Below are positions 8,716 through 17,998 of a DNA stretch of 64,000 nt, one piece after another. The first letter of the stretch is position 1, and the number at the start of each line of letters is the position of its first letter. Location of the stretch: positions 1-64,000 of the forward strand of contig NZ_JABMCC010000111.1 in NCBI RefSeq assembly GCF_013359905.1, written 5' to 3'. Both the position numbers and the translations under genes were made by a program. This DNA is from Paenibacillus taichungensis (GTDB lineage Bacteria > Bacillota > Bacilli > Paenibacillales > Paenibacillaceae). The notes under the pieces are model-generated. The model saw only the letters and a program-made list of their open reading frames with translations, made no database searches and was not told the DNA's origin.

Positions 8716-10274
8716 TCAAACTGAAGGTATGGGGCGGCGCCGGGGAACACGGGCGCTCTGCCTATCTCCTGAGAGGGAGCCGGGTTCAACTTTTGCTGGA
8801 TTGTGGCGTGAAAAAAGAAGGAGCCGGCGAATATCCGTTGATTGAATCGGAAATCGTTAAGGAGTTAGATGTGGTTTTGTTGTCTCACGCCCATGAGGAT
8901 CATTCTGTCGCTATTCCATTGCTTTATAAGATGGGGTATCAGGGTGAAGTATGGACGACGCGGGAAACCAGAGAGCAACTGGACACCTACTTCAGAGCTT
9001 GGCGAAGAAATATGGAGCGGGCAGGACACACCCTCCCATACGAAGAAGGCGATGAACAACTGATTCGCTACCGATTTTTGGAGGATGAAGCCGAGGGTGG
9101 AATCTGGTTTGAAATGGTTCCTGGCGTCTCGGTGGTGTGGGGGCGTAGTGGGCACCTTGCAGGATCGGTATGGTTCGGGCTGGAAATGGAGGATAAGCGC
9201 ATATTTTATTCCGGTGATTACACTTCCGAATCCATGCTTTTGCAGGAGGATTGTCCAGCGGATACGCTCTGGCAGGCAAAGTTACCACGTAACAGGCGTG
9301 GATTCGATACTCCAGTTAGTCAACGTTGGAAAACGGATATACGAACCGCCGTGAATGGTGGGCATGTCTTGACAGGAGAGCCATCCGCGTCGCAGACTTT
9401 TCCTTTTGCTGCATCCGAAGGGGGGTTGCGGTCTCACGTATCAGCAGGTAGAACGGTGCAGCAAGGGGATGCCTATGCCGTATCCAAGGGAGTAGAAGTG
9501 ATCCATCCATCTTCATCCGGTCTTCTGGATTTGGCGATTATGGATGCTGCCTATGGAACAGATTGCGATACGCAGGCCAACAAGCTGGAACAGCTGGAGC
9601 AGGCCATTCATGAGACGATTGCCCGGGGTGGAAAGGTGCTATTGCCTATGCCCTCAGTAGGTCGTGGTCAGGAAATCATGCTGTGGGCACAGCAGCAGTT
9701 CCCGGACGTTCCGATTGTAGTGGAACAAGGGCTGGTGGACGGTCTGAAGCAGCTATTACGTGCGCCATATTGGCTAAAGGAAGAGGAAGACCACATTCCG
9801 GGCTCTGTAAAGGAAGCGATTGGGCGATTCCTGAGGGGTCATGGATGGGAGATGCCTGTGACAAAGGAAGAGCGAGAGCGGCTACTGCATCAACATGCTG
9901 CCTCTTTGTGGTTCATTCCGGACGGGATGATGCAGTCCTCGCTTGCTCGCTGGTACTATAGCCAGTTTGCGGACGATGAACATAATCTGGTACTGCTCAC
10001 TGGGCATGTCTCTGCTGGCACCTATGCTTACAGGCTGTTGCAGAATCCTGCAACACACGGAGCGTGCGAGGTACGGAAAATTCGTTATAAGGTGCATCAG
10101 GGATGGAAGGATGTCGAGAAAATGCTGCATCAGGTTCCTGCAAGGCATACGGTGCTTGTGCATGCGGACCGGGCAGAGACGGATAAACTGAGAGAAGGCT
10201 TACTCAGCGAAAAATCAGTCTCGGGGAAAGGGATTTTGCATTCGCTATCTCCTGGAGATGAGCTGTATCTGTAA
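8712..10274 (+). CDS. Beta-CASP-type metallo-beta-lactamase-fold hydrolase
   Basis: 520 residues. Metal motif HAHEDH at 59-64, third ligand in HLAGS (H148), fourth in YSGDY (D169), and a C-terminal half with LLPMPSVGRGQE, LLTGHVSAG and VHADRAET as in beta-CASP nucleases (CPSF73/RNase J relatives). Residues of about 185-268 form a low-similarity insert between the MBL core and the beta-CASP part. Typical activity is on nucleic acids, but the gene is last in a transporter operon and starts inside the permease stop codon, so a small phosphoester substrate is conceivable. No signal peptide. Monocistronic expression is unlikely. Confidence 0.8.
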   Translation: MIKLKVWGGAGEHGRSAYLLRGSRVQLLLDCGVKKEGAGEYPLIESEIVKELDVVLLSHAHEDHSVAIPLLYKMGYQGEVWTTRETREQLDTYFRAWRRNMERAGHTLPYEEGDEQLIRYRFLEDEAEGGIWFEMVPGVSVVWGRSGHLAGSVWFGLEMEDKRIFYSGDYTSESMLLQEDCPADTLWQAKLPRNRRGFDTPVSQRWKTDIRTAVNGGHVLTGEPSASQTFPFAASEGGLRSHVSAGRTVQQGDAYAVSKGVEVIHPSSSGLLDLAIMDAAYGTDCDTQANKLEQLEQAIHETIARGGKVLLPMPSVGRGQEIMLWAQQQFPDVPIVVEQGLVDGLKQLLRAPYWLKEEEDHIPGSVKEAIGRFLRGHGWEMPVTKEERERLLHQHAASLWFIPDGMMQSSLARWYYSQFADDEHNLVLLTGHVSAGTYAYRLLQNPATHGACEVRKIRYKVHQGWKDVEKMLHQVPARHTVLVHADRAETDKLREGLLSEKSVSGKGILHSLSPGDELYL

Positions 10275-10348
10275 TTTGAATTTGATAAAGATTGGATCTA
10301 TTGTTAGGGCGTCCCTGTGGACTTCTTTTTGAATGTGGATTTCTATAT

Positions 10349-10387
10349 AAAAAAAGCATGATGAGAAGATATGCTTCTCATCATGCA
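10349..10387 (-). terminator. Terminator of the 10447-13310 minus-strand operon
   Basis: Perfect stem GCATGATGAGAAG with its complement around a four-base loop. The minus strand continues into a run of T, so it ends transcription from the GerMN gene. Confidence 0.85.
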
Positions 10388-10446
10388 CGGAAGATGATTC
10401 AAGGAGAGAATCATCCGGAAATCATCCAATGGCTTTTAAAATTAGA

Positions 10447-11001
10447 TTAGGGCTCGCGCTGAATAGGATGTTCCAGCTCTGAATGGCCCATCAAGCTATC
10501 CAGGGCTTCACCGTCTACCAGAATATCGATACTTTCTACTTCATCGTATTGAAACATCGTCTGGGTCAGTGCATCCAATGCAAGCAGCTCGCCACTGGTT
10601 CCCAATTTGGCCTCATCCGGGATATGAACATCCAAAGTGACTTTGCCCTCGCCGTACTGTAGGGAGAGCAATTCAACTTTTTCCCAGAGGGATACGAGCT
10701 CCGAATCGGTATTGTTTTGTAAAGCTTCAAATGTTTTTTTGTATTTCTCGGAATCGTCCTTGTATTCAATTTCCTGCTCTTTTTTCTCAAGTTCCAGTAC
10801 CTGGGCGTCTGCGAAATACACCTCAACCGCTTGTGTGTTCATTGTGCCCAGATCCACCTTTGTTTCGGAGGGGTTTGGTGACTGTCCCCCCTGAACAGCA
10901 GGTTCGGCCGATCCGGATTCACTGACTGGTTTCTGAGCACAACCAATGCCAACTATCATTAAGAAGGATAAGACGAGTGCACATCCCAATTTCGTTTTCA
11001 A
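10447..11001 (-). CDS. GerMN-domain lipoprotein
   Basis: 184 residues. Lipobox VGIGC with Cys21. A Ser/Pro-rich linker leads to a GerMN-like domain (VEVYFAD near 60, LVSLWEKVELL, ALDALTQTMFQYDEVESIDILVDG) ending near residue 175. GerMN proteins sit on the outer membrane face and are linked to spore germination or peptidoglycan remodelling. It is last in a three-gene set with the amidase (41-base gap), which supports a cell-wall role. TTG start at 11001 after GGAGGATG. Confidence 0.8.
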   Translation of the reverse strand: MKTKLGCALVLSFLMIVGIGCAQKPVSESGSAEPAVQGGQSPNPSETKVDLGTMNTQAVEVYFADAQVLELEKKEQEIEYKDDSEKYKKTFEALQNNTDSELVSLWEKVELLSLQYGEGKVTLDVHIPDEAKLGTSGELLALDALTQTMFQYDEVESIDILVDGEALDSLMGHSELEHPIQREP

Positions 11002-11042
11002 TGGATCACATCCTCCAGCATATTTACATTATGTTTTATCAT

Positions 11043-12464
11043 TTAATTTATACCCAGATATTCCTTAATCCCATCTGCTATCGCTTGAGCGGCTTTCATC
11101 TGAACAACATCGGACGACATTAGTTCTTCATCTATAACATTACTCAGGAATCCCACTTCCAAAAGTACTGCAGCCATGGTCGTATCTCTGATCACTTCCA
11201 AGTTGCCATTTTTCACACCACGGTCTTTGAGTCCCATGGCTTTAACTAAACGTTGATGAATAATATTGGCTAATTCCTTGCTGCTGCTGCGTTGATAGTA
11301 GAACGTCTCTGTACCTGTCGCCTGGGGCGAGGACTCTACATTATTGCCATGGATAGATACAAAAACATCTGCGTTTAATTGATTGGCGAGTCGAACACGC
11401 TCCGGGCGAGTGGGATAAGTATCACCGTCACGAGTCATCACCAATTCGATATCCGGTTCATTGAGAAGCAGTGCTTGTACTTTGAGAGCCAATGCCAGAT
11501 TGTATTCTTTCTCGGGTTTGTTGGTAATGCTGGTTGTGCCTGGATCTTTACCCCCATGGCCTGGGTCGATGACAACGACCTTGCGTCCTGAATCGCCTAC
11601 AGGAGTTACAGGAACTGTGGCGACATTATCTCCTGTAACATTCAGATCAATAATTAGTTTATCGGCAATCAAGTTCTGGCTGTACTGTACATCCTTCACC
11701 TGATTCAATTCAACGACAATTCGAACTTGACCAGGGTCTTGTTTAAAAAGAGAATATCTAACTTCCGTTACATTGGGGTATGCGTCCACATCCAATTTGC
11801 CATTCATGTTTTGATTCAACGGTTGCGGTAGATCACCAAACACTGCTCCGGGCAGATCCACGACCAAACGATCGGGATTCTTCAAAGTCGTCATCACGGG
11901 TTTGGATTCACCATCCATAGACACAACCAGCTGATTGTTGGCAAATTGGATATCGGTAACACGTGTTAGTGCTGCTGGGTTACCGTTTCCTGAACCGTTG
12001 CCCGGCTCAACATTGGGCACTTTACTGGTGTCGGTGTTGATTAAGTATACAATCTTCTCCTTGTTGTTCCATTTCACGTTGAGTCCCATTTGTTCACTGA
12101 CAAATCGAATGGGTACCACCGTGGTGTTATTTAAAATGAGTGGGGCTGTGTTCAAGGTAACTTGCTTGTCAGCAACCATAGCTTGCTTTTGATCAACGGT
12201 TAAAGAAATCGTTTTGTCATTTTGCTGGATCTTTACATTACGTGTATTTTGATTCCAATCCACTTTGAATTTCAAATTTTCGGCAACAACACGAATCGGA
12301 ATCATAACATTCTTATTCACGATGGTCACCTGAACGTCACTTGGGAGGATTAATTCCTCGCCGTCCAAGAAGATTTTCGACGTGCTTGCAGCGGCATTTC
12401 CCTGATGAGGGAGTACAACCAGAAAGAACAGACTTAAAAACAGGAGTAAAATCGTTTTCTTCAT
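11043..12464 (-). CDS. N-acetylmuramoyl-L-alanine amidase (stalk-AMIN-Amidase_3)
   Basis: 473 residues, exported. Signal peptide about 1-25. Copper-amine-oxidase-like stalk repeats span about 30-145 (IPIRVVAENL, VPIRFVSEQM), an AMIN domain about 165-275 (DRLVVDLPGA), and a zinc amidase domain 295-473. Likely zinc ligands are H303, E318 or E320 and H372, with catalytic E436 in LLEVGFLSN. It cuts the bond between MurNAc and L-alanine of the stem peptide. RBS AGAGGTG before ATG. Only 12 bases separate it from the upstream gene. Confidence 0.93.
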   Translation of the reverse strand: MKKTILLLFLSLFFLVVLPHQGNAAASTSKIFLDGEELILPSDVQVTIVNKNVMIPIRVVAENLKFKVDWNQNTRNVKIQQNDKTISLTVDQKQAMVADKQVTLNTAPLILNNTTVVPIRFVSEQMGLNVKWNNKEKIVYLINTDTSKVPNVEPGNGSGNGNPAALTRVTDIQFANNQLVVSMDGESKPVMTTLKNPDRLVVDLPGAVFGDLPQPLNQNMNGKLDVDAYPNVTEVRYSLFKQDPGQVRIVVELNQVKDVQYSQNLIADKLIIDLNVTGDNVATVPVTPVGDSGRKVVVIDPGHGGKDPGTTSITNKPEKEYNLALALKVQALLLNEPDIELVMTRDGDTYPTRPERVRLANQLNADVFVSIHGNNVESSPQATGTETFYYQRSSSKELANIIHQRLVKAMGLKDRGVKNGNLEVIRDTTMAAVLLEVGFLSNVIDEELMSSDVVQMKAAQAIADGIKEYLGIN

Positions 12465-12476
12465 TATGCACCTCTA

Positions 12477-13310
12477 CTATTTATCATTACTGTATGGATA
12501 CTTATCCAGCTGGAACCATTCGGCAAACTCATTACGGCTAATTTTCTTAACAGGCTTCACCTTGTTACTCTCTATGCTATACCTATAAAGTATCATTTGA
12601 TCAGATGGGTACTCACTGATGTAATCCAGTATTTTTCCGTTTTTTTGCCACAGAATCAGATTGGTACTAATATAATTGGTTGCCCTTGGCAGGTATATAA
12701 AGCTCTCTTTCTGAACATTGTAGATGGCTAGTGAGCTCTTGGAGGGATCTCCGTAAGAGAAAGCTATCTGATCTTCGTTGGGTGCCCAGTTATAGGTGGC
12801 AATGGTTTCTAAGTTTTTCTTGCCTGCTTTTTTCAATCGTTCATTTAAGTCCGTCACTTCACCCGTTTGAAGGTTAAGCAGCATCAGAGTGTTTCCTGAG
12901 CTGCGTTTTGCGTTTACAGCAAGCCATGTATTGGAGTTGGAGGCAACAACACTTGTGATATCGAGCCAATTGTCCTCCAAATCACTCGTTTCAATCGTAT
13001 GTTTCTGGTTCCCCTTGGTGACGACAATGGATTGAATGACGTTTTGTTCAAATGTGGGCTTACCTTCCAACTTCAATGTAGTAGCGGTTAAAGTAATATT
13101 TCCTCCTTTCCAGATGATTTTGTTGGTACTGTTGCTCTTTTTAAACGGTTTGATGCTTGAATAGATGGAAGGAGTTACAGAAGTCGTATTAACGGAAAGT
13201 TGTGAAATTCGTTCTGGTGCAGCTGGTTTGGCACCAACAATGGATGACGATGTAGCCGTCAATCCCCCCAGTAATAGCACAGTCGAAAACCAAATAGCAG
13301 CGTTATTCAT
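12477..13310 (-). CDS. Secreted protein with beta-propeller-like repeats, function unknown
   Basis: 277 residues, first gene of the amidase operon. N-terminal hydrophobic segment (residues 5-25) looks like a signal peptide. Segments such as NWLDITSVVASNSNTWLAVNA, YNWAPNEDQIAFSYGD and LILWQKNGKILDYIS are reminiscent of TolB/WD-type propeller blades that alternate a measured value with a text-like strand. Not assigned to a family. Start ATG 13310 has GGAGGGAG nine bases upstream. Confidence 0.75.
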   Translation of the reverse strand: MNNAAIWFSTVLLLGGLTATSSSIVGAKPAAPERISQLSVNTTSVTPSIYSSIKPFKKSNSTNKIIWKGGNITLTATTLKLEGKPTFEQNVIQSIVVTKGNQKHTIETSDLEDNWLDITSVVASNSNTWLAVNAKRSSGNTLMLLNLQTGEVTDLNERLKKAGKKNLETIATYNWAPNEDQIAFSYGDPSKSSLAIYNVQKESFIYLPRATNYISTNLILWQKNGKILDYISEYPSDQMILYRYSIESNKVKPVKKISRNEFAEWFQLDKYPYSNDK

Positions 13311-13365
13311 CTTGGTATCTCCCTCCGCTGGTGACAGTTTATAACCCTCAATATATCGATTCCAA

Positions 13366-13393
13366 AATATACCTTCGTTATATAAACGGTAAA
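13366..13393 (-). promoter_or_regulatory. Candidate sigma-A promoter of the amidase operon
   Basis: On the minus strand a TTTACC box (13388-13393) and TATATT box (13366-13371) are separated by 16 bases, 56 bases before the first gene. Moderate match only. Confidence 0.35.
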
Positions 13394-13521
13394 ATTGTAA
13401 AAATGTTTCTTTTTTGATCGTTATTTATCTATTTTTATTCATAGAAAATTTCTTGGGAGCATTCCAGTTTGAGCAAAGACTAGCTAAGGCTGGAATAGTG
13501 TAATTAAATTTCATAAAATAT

Positions 13522-13550
13522 TTGACTTGTAAAATTTTATATCATATACT
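13522..13550 (+). promoter_or_regulatory. Promoter of anmK with AT-rich palindrome in the spacer
   Basis: TTGACT (13522-13527), 17 bases, TATACT (13545-13550): a strong sigma-A promoter. The spacer contains the palindrome TAAAATTTTA. Just upstream is AAATTTCAT. Related motifs lie before murK at 17895-17950, suggesting one repressor, plausibly the RpiR protein at 14952. The rest of 13311-13607 shows nothing else. Confidence 0.6.
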
Positions 13551-13607
13551 GGGTGAAATTATGGCAGGATGACGTGTTCATCGGGTCTGGCGGGAGGTTG
13601 TGAATGG

Positions 13608-14837
13608 ATGGATACAGGCAGCTATCCGATGTGGGAGCAATATCGCTTGAAACGGGAGCATTACATTATTGGACTGATGTCAGGCACGTCCCTCGACGGG
13701 ACGGATGCGGCATTGGTGCGTATTCTGACAGATGACAGCGGGGCATTGCAAAAGATCGCTCTGGTTGACTTCGTCTGCGTACCGTACTCCAATGAATTGA
13801 GAGAAGTGCTAATTCGACTATGTTTACCGGAGACGGCACGTGTGGATGAGCTGACGGCTGCACATTTTGGTGTATCGGAGTGGTATGCTCACAGTGTCAA
13901 AGAGCTTATTCGATCCTCAGGAATCTCGTCCGGGCAGGTGGATGCGATCAGCATGCACGGACAGACCGTATGGCACGCACCTGTAGCTTCAGCTTTTCCA
14001 GGGCCAGCAGGCGAGAGTCTTCCAGTGGTGTCCACGTTACAGATTGGCGAAAGCGCCGTTGTACGTGAACGAACCGGCCTGCCAGTGGTCGGTAATTTGC
14101 GGGCACGGGATATGGCGGCAGGCGGGGAAGGCGCTCCACTAACCCCTTATGCCGATGCATTGATGTTCCGCAGTCCGGAGGAAGGACGTCTGGTGCAAAA
14201 TATCGGCGGTATTGGCAACGTTACGGTGCTACCATCAGCGTCTTCTAATGAAGGTATTTCGGCTTTTGATACGGGACCTGGCAATATGGTGATGGACGCG
14301 ATCGTACGCCAGGCGACAGGTGGGCGGCAGCACTATGATCCAAATGGAAGCATCGCCGCACAGGGAAGGTTCAATCAGGATCTGGTAGATCTTTGTTTGG
14401 ACGATACCTATTTCAAAAGGCTGCCTCCCAAGAGTACCGGTCGTGAAGTGTACGGTGCGGCATATGCAGCACGCTTGATGGAGATGGCTGCTGCGCGTTC
14501 CTTATCCCTGGAAGATACGCTGGCTACCGCCACTTGTCTGACCGCGGAGACGATCGTGAGAGCAGTGAAGGATTTTATCCTGCCCAAGGTGCACATATCG
14601 GCTATGCTCGCCTGCGGTGGCGGCACTTCCAATGCCACGCTAATGGAGATGATCCGTCAGAGACTGCCGGAAGGTATTCGTTTGGAGCGAACAGCAGACT
14701 ATGGTATACCGGATGATGCCCGCGAAGCGATTGGATTTGCCCTCCTTGGTCATGAGGCACTTATGGGTAGAGCGAACACGCTCCCGGCAGTAACCGGCGC
14801 AAAACACGCCGTCATATCGGGCCACCTGACATTGTAG
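13608..14837 (+). CDS. anmK: 1,6-anhydro-N-acetylmuramic acid kinase
   Basis: 409 residues. Signature GLMSGTSLDGTDAA near the N-terminus, AMSMHGQTVWH-like segment (ISMHGQTVWH), NIGGIGNVT and DTGPGNMVMD are AnmK hallmarks of the ASKHA fold. It opens the anhydro ring and phosphorylates, giving MurNAc-6-phosphate for MurQ. Cytoplasmic. ATG 13608 is the in-frame start after GGGAGG at 13592-13597; the frame is open to 13569 without a good site. It opens the amino-sugar recycling locus and precedes the RpiR gene by 114 bases. Confidence 0.93.
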   Translation: MDTGSYPMWEQYRLKREHYIIGLMSGTSLDGTDAALVRILTDDSGALQKIALVDFVCVPYSNELREVLIRLCLPETARVDELTAAHFGVSEWYAHSVKELIRSSGISSGQVDAISMHGQTVWHAPVASAFPGPAGESLPVVSTLQIGESAVVRERTGLPVVGNLRARDMAAGGEGAPLTPYADALMFRSPEEGRLVQNIGGIGNVTVLPSASSNEGISAFDTGPGNMVMDAIVRQATGGRQHYDPNGSIAAQGRFNQDLVDLCLDDTYFKRLPPKSTGREVYGAAYAARLMEMAAARSLSLEDTLATATCLTAETIVRAVKDFILPKVHISAMLACGGGTSNATLMEMIRQRLPEGIRLERTADYGIPDDAREAIGFALLGHEALMGRANTLPAVTGAKHAVISGHLTL

Positions 14838-14951
14838 TGCAGCAAGGCTTTTGAATGAGTTGGTGATGCAAGGACGTTTAATCAATTAGACTCTATTGGA
14901 ATTATAGGATAAAATGCTTGTACATGAAGGCAGTACGGAAAGGAGGAGCGG

Positions 14952-15800
14952 ATGGAAGGCATGAAAGGTGGACTTGTACGTTTACGCGCATTAATGGATG
15001 ACTTGACACCGTCGGAACGGAAGATCGGAGCTTACATTCTCGATCATCCCCAAGAGACGGTTCAATCCTCGGTGGCACAGCTGTCTGAACGGAGCGGGGG
15101 CAGCCCGGCTGCCATTATCCGTCTCTGCAAGTCACTGGGTGTAACGGGTTTTCAGGAGCTGAAGCTGAAGATTGCCGGAGATTTGCAGACAGGTGAGCAA
15201 TACCAATATACGGAGATTCGTCCCCAGGACTCCATGGAGAGCATTATTCAGCACGTGTCCGCAAATAATATTCAATCGGTGAAGGATACCGTTCATATTT
15301 TGGACCCACGTCTGGTGGAGCAGGCAGTGGATGTGCTTCATCGGGCGAACCGAATCTTTTTCTACGGGGTGGGGGCCTCCAACCTGATTGCGCTGGATGC
15401 ACACTACAAGTTCATGCGAATCAATCGCACAAGCTTTTCGTTCGCCGATCCGCATATGCAGATTTCGTCCGCAACGACGCTTCGCGAAGATGATGCGGTT
15501 GTATGTATCTCGTATTCAGGGGAGACTTCGAACGTGATTTCCTGTCTGAAGCATGCTCGTGAAGGCGGCGCTGCAACGATTAGCATTACCAAGTGGGGGA
15601 GCAATACACTCAGTAGTCTGGTGGATGTACCCCTGATGATTACTTCCACCGAAAGCGATATCCGGAGCGGAGCAACTTCGTCACGCATCGCACAGCTGAA
15701 CGTGATCGACATTTTGTATCTGGCGATTGCCAGCCGCGACTACAACCAATCGGTGGAATATTTGGAGAAGAGCCGGCAGGCTATTCTGGAGCATAAGTGA
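14952..15800 (+). CDS. murR: RpiR-family regulator, probable MurR
   Basis: 282 residues. N-terminal RpiR helix-turn-helix domain (about 1-77, with SVAQLSERSGGSPAAIIRLCKSLG), then a SIS sugar-phosphate isomerase domain (about 125-270; FFYGVGASN, VCISYSGETSNVI). MurR-type regulators sense MurNAc-6-phosphate. The position between anmK and murQ supports this role, but the ligand is inferred. RBS AAGGAGGAG precedes ATG 14952. Confidence 0.85.
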   Translation: MEGMKGGLVRLRALMDDLTPSERKIGAYILDHPQETVQSSVAQLSERSGGSPAAIIRLCKSLGVTGFQELKLKIAGDLQTGEQYQYTEIRPQDSMESIIQHVSANNIQSVKDTVHILDPRLVEQAVDVLHRANRIFFYGVGASNLIALDAHYKFMRINRTSFSFADPHMQISSATTLREDDAVVCISYSGETSNVISCLKHAREGGAATISITKWGSNTLSSLVDVPLMITSTESDIRSGATSSRIAQLNVIDILYLAIASRDYNQSVEYLEKSRQAILEHK

Positions 15801-15814
15801 AGTAGAGCCATATG

Positions 15815-15849
15815 AATCCCTTTCTGTTTATACAGGAGGGGATTTTTTT
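15815..15849 (+). terminator. Terminator of anmK-murR
   Basis: Stem AATCCCTTTCTG / CAGGAGGGGATT followed by seven T. Confidence 0.8.
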
Positions 15850-15884
15850 GACGGATTATAGCGGCTTTTATAATAAAAAAAAAT

Positions 15885-15917
15885 ATTAAAAGAGCCCAGA
15901 CTAATGTCGGGCTCTTC
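15885..15917 (-). terminator. Terminator of murK-murQ
   Basis: Stem AGAGCCCGAC / TCTGGGCTCT read on the minus strand, followed by TTTTAAT and further T. Confidence 0.8.
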
Positions 15918-15949
15918 TCTTTCAACCTCTAGAAATACCCTTGTACGGC

Positions 15950-16855
15950 TCAGGAAGGACCTACAATGGCGCTGCGGACAAATCCGTCAGCCAGATCAAG
16001 TCTTCGCTGAGCTTCCACGGCGTCCACGCCTACCATTAGCATGACGATTGCTGTTTTTACATGACCGTCTGCACCGGCAAAAGCCTGTTCAATATCCGCT
16101 TCGTTCGCTCCGGTTGCCAGATGGATCATGCGTTTGGCCCGATGGACAAGCTTTTCGTTCGAAGGGTTCAGATCGACCATGAAATTACGGTAAACCTTGC
16201 CCAGACGAATCATGGCGGTAGTGGTGAGCATGTTCAGAATCATTTTCTGGGCGCTGCCGGCCTTCATACGTGTTGAACCCATAACAACCTCTGGTCCGAC
16301 AACAGCCTCGATGCTCACATCAGCCAAAAGGGTCATCGGCGTACCTGCGTTGTTACTCAGGCTGATCACAGTAGCTCCAATCTCCTTGGCGTGTCTCATC
16401 GCACCCAGTACATACGGCGTCCGGCCACTGGCTGCAATGCCAACCACGACATCGTTTTCGTCTATTCCATGTTCATCAAGGTCTGCGGCTCCCAATTCCT
16501 CGCTATCCTCAGCACCTTCAACCGGGTCCTTCACTGCCCGGAATCCTCCTGCAATAATACCCTGCACCATGGAAGGAGGGGTTCCGTAAGTAGGAGGGCA
16601 TTCCGAAGCGTCAAGTATTCCCAATCGTCCACTGGTACCTGCGCCTACATAAAATAGCCTGCCGCCAGACTGAAAGGCCTCCAAGATCAGGTCCGCCGCT
16701 TGGGCAATGACCGGAATCAGGGGCTGAATGAGCTCTGCAATCCGTTGATCTTCCTTATTAATTAGCTCCATAATTTCTGCCGAAGGCAATTCATCTATAT
16801 GATCCGTTAGTGGATTGGGTTGTTCCGTTAGTAATGAGTTCAGCATGTGATTCAT
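15950..16855 (-). CDS. murQ: N-acetylmuramic acid 6-phosphate etherase
   Basis: 301 residues. SIS domain with the family signature GAGTSGRLGILDASE and PPTYGTPP, plus GSTRMKAGSAQKMILNM. It cleaves the lactyl ether of MurNAc-6-phosphate to GlcNAc-6-phosphate and D-lactate. The frame is open to 16891 inside murK, but ATG 16855 has AAGGAGG eight bases upstream. It follows murK by 22 bases, so the two form an operon that converges on murR. Confidence 0.94.
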   Translation of the reverse strand: MNHMLNSLLTEQPNPLTDHIDELPSAEIMELINKEDQRIAELIQPLIPVIAQAADLILEAFQSGGRLFYVGAGTSGRLGILDASECPPTYGTPPSMVQGIIAGGFRAVKDPVEGAEDSEELGAADLDEHGIDENDVVVGIAASGRTPYVLGAMRHAKEIGATVISLSNNAGTPMTLLADVSIEAVVGPEVVMGSTRMKAGSAQKMILNMLTTTAMIRLGKVYRNFMVDLNPSNEKLVHRAKRMIHLATGANEADIEQAFAGADGHVKTAIVMLMVGVDAVEAQRRLDLADGFVRSAIVGPS

Positions 16856-16877
16856 CCGTATGGCCTCCTTCTCTCTT

Positions 16878-17840
16878 TTAAAATGATTCATTCAGGGAAC
16901 AGCGTCTTCTTGCCAGTTGTGCTGCACCAATCACTGGAGCAGGGGCATCTTCACGATATACAAAGTCCAACTCTCCATAATATCCCGACAACTTCTGGAT
17001 AAATGTATTTCGGAAAAGCGCAGCGTATCGAAACAACGATCCGGACAGGACAACCTGAGTGGATGCAAATTCGGGATGACGGGCAATCAGCGCCTTGGCG
17101 GTATCCGCCAGTTGTGCGGATTCATCGATGATCAGTGCCCGCGCGGCCTCATCCCCGGATTCAGCTGCTTCTATAGCAAGGCGGGCGATGGATGCTGTCT
17201 CGGTTTTACCCCAGTCTGTCTGGTACACCCGTGTCTTTAGCTCCGAGATATCCCGAAGTTTCAGTTGCTTTAGAAGAAGCGGGGTTAAACGGGTGGGCGG
17301 AAGAACACCGTCATAGCTCTGCATCACCACTTGGAGTGCACGCTGCCCAATACGATAGCCGCTCCCCTCATCTCCGAGCAGATGACCCCAGCCTCCTGCA
17401 CGGTATCGCTCTCCTTCCAGCGTAAATCCGTACACGATGGACCCTGTTCCAGAGATGCACAATACACCGTGAGTATGTCCAAGAGTGGCCATCAGAGCAA
17501 TCTCTCCTTCGGATACAATCCAGACTGGACAATCCTCTGATCCCCGTCGATTGCGGCTCTTCATATAGTTATTTACTGCGTCGGCTATAAGTTGCCGCTC
17601 TTGAACTGTATCTACACCTGACATGCCGAGGCATATACCTTCACAATTTGTCGATAATTCACTTTTTAGATTGAATAGCTGTTCCAGCACTCGTTTCAGT
17701 TCGGAAAGGGCCTGTTCCAGGGGTACGCTGTGAGGATTCGTGGGACCGCCTCTGAGCCGGGCGAGAATTTCTCCAGATTCAGAAATGATTGCTGCATCAG
17801 TATTGGTACCGCCTCCATCTACGCCTACATATACTCGCAA
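16878..17840 (-). CDS. murK: BadF-type amino-sugar kinase (MurK-like)
   Basis: 320 residues of the BadF/BadG/BcrA ATPase family. Phosphate-1 motif VGVDGGGTNTDAA at 5-17, phosphate-2 CISGTGSIVYG, and LGDEGSGYRIG. Relatives include GlcNAc kinases and MurK of clostridia, which phosphorylates both MurNAc and GlcNAc. Next to murQ this would supply MurNAc-6-phosphate. TTG start at 17840 after GAGGTGAG. Together with AnmK the locus has kinases for both anhydro and reducing sugars. Confidence 0.88.
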   Translation of the reverse strand: MRVYVGVDGGGTNTDAAIISESGEILARLRGGPTNPHSVPLEQALSELKRVLEQLFNLKSELSTNCEGICLGMSGVDTVQERQLIADAVNNYMKSRNRRGSEDCPVWIVSEGEIALMATLGHTHGVLCISGTGSIVYGFTLEGERYRAGGWGHLLGDEGSGYRIGQRALQVVMQSYDGVLPPTRLTPLLLKQLKLRDISELKTRVYQTDWGKTETASIARLAIEAAESGDEAARALIIDESAQLADTAKALIARHPEFASTQVVLSGSLFRYAALFRNTFIQKLSGYYGELDFVYREDAPAPVIGAAQLARRRCSLNESF

Positions 17841-17894
17841 AGTGGCTCACCTCGATTGCTTGAGTTTTCTTTTTACATAGTATAGAGGCACAAA

Positions 17895-17950
17895 ATGAAA
17901 AAGTAAAATTAAATTTTATAATAAAAAATAATGTTGAATTTTTATTTCAT
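17895..17950. promoter_or_regulatory. AT-rich inverted repeats, candidate MurR sites
   Basis: Palindrome TAAAATT-A-AATTTTA at 17904-17918. Outer arms start ATGAAAAAG at 17895 and end TTTATTTCAT at 17950. Similar motifs flank and lie within the anmK promoter, which suggests a common regulator. Assignment to MurR is inference. Confidence 0.45.
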
Positions 17951-17998
17951 AGCTCATATAATGAACTCAATCTACAATTTTGGAAGGAATTAATACTG

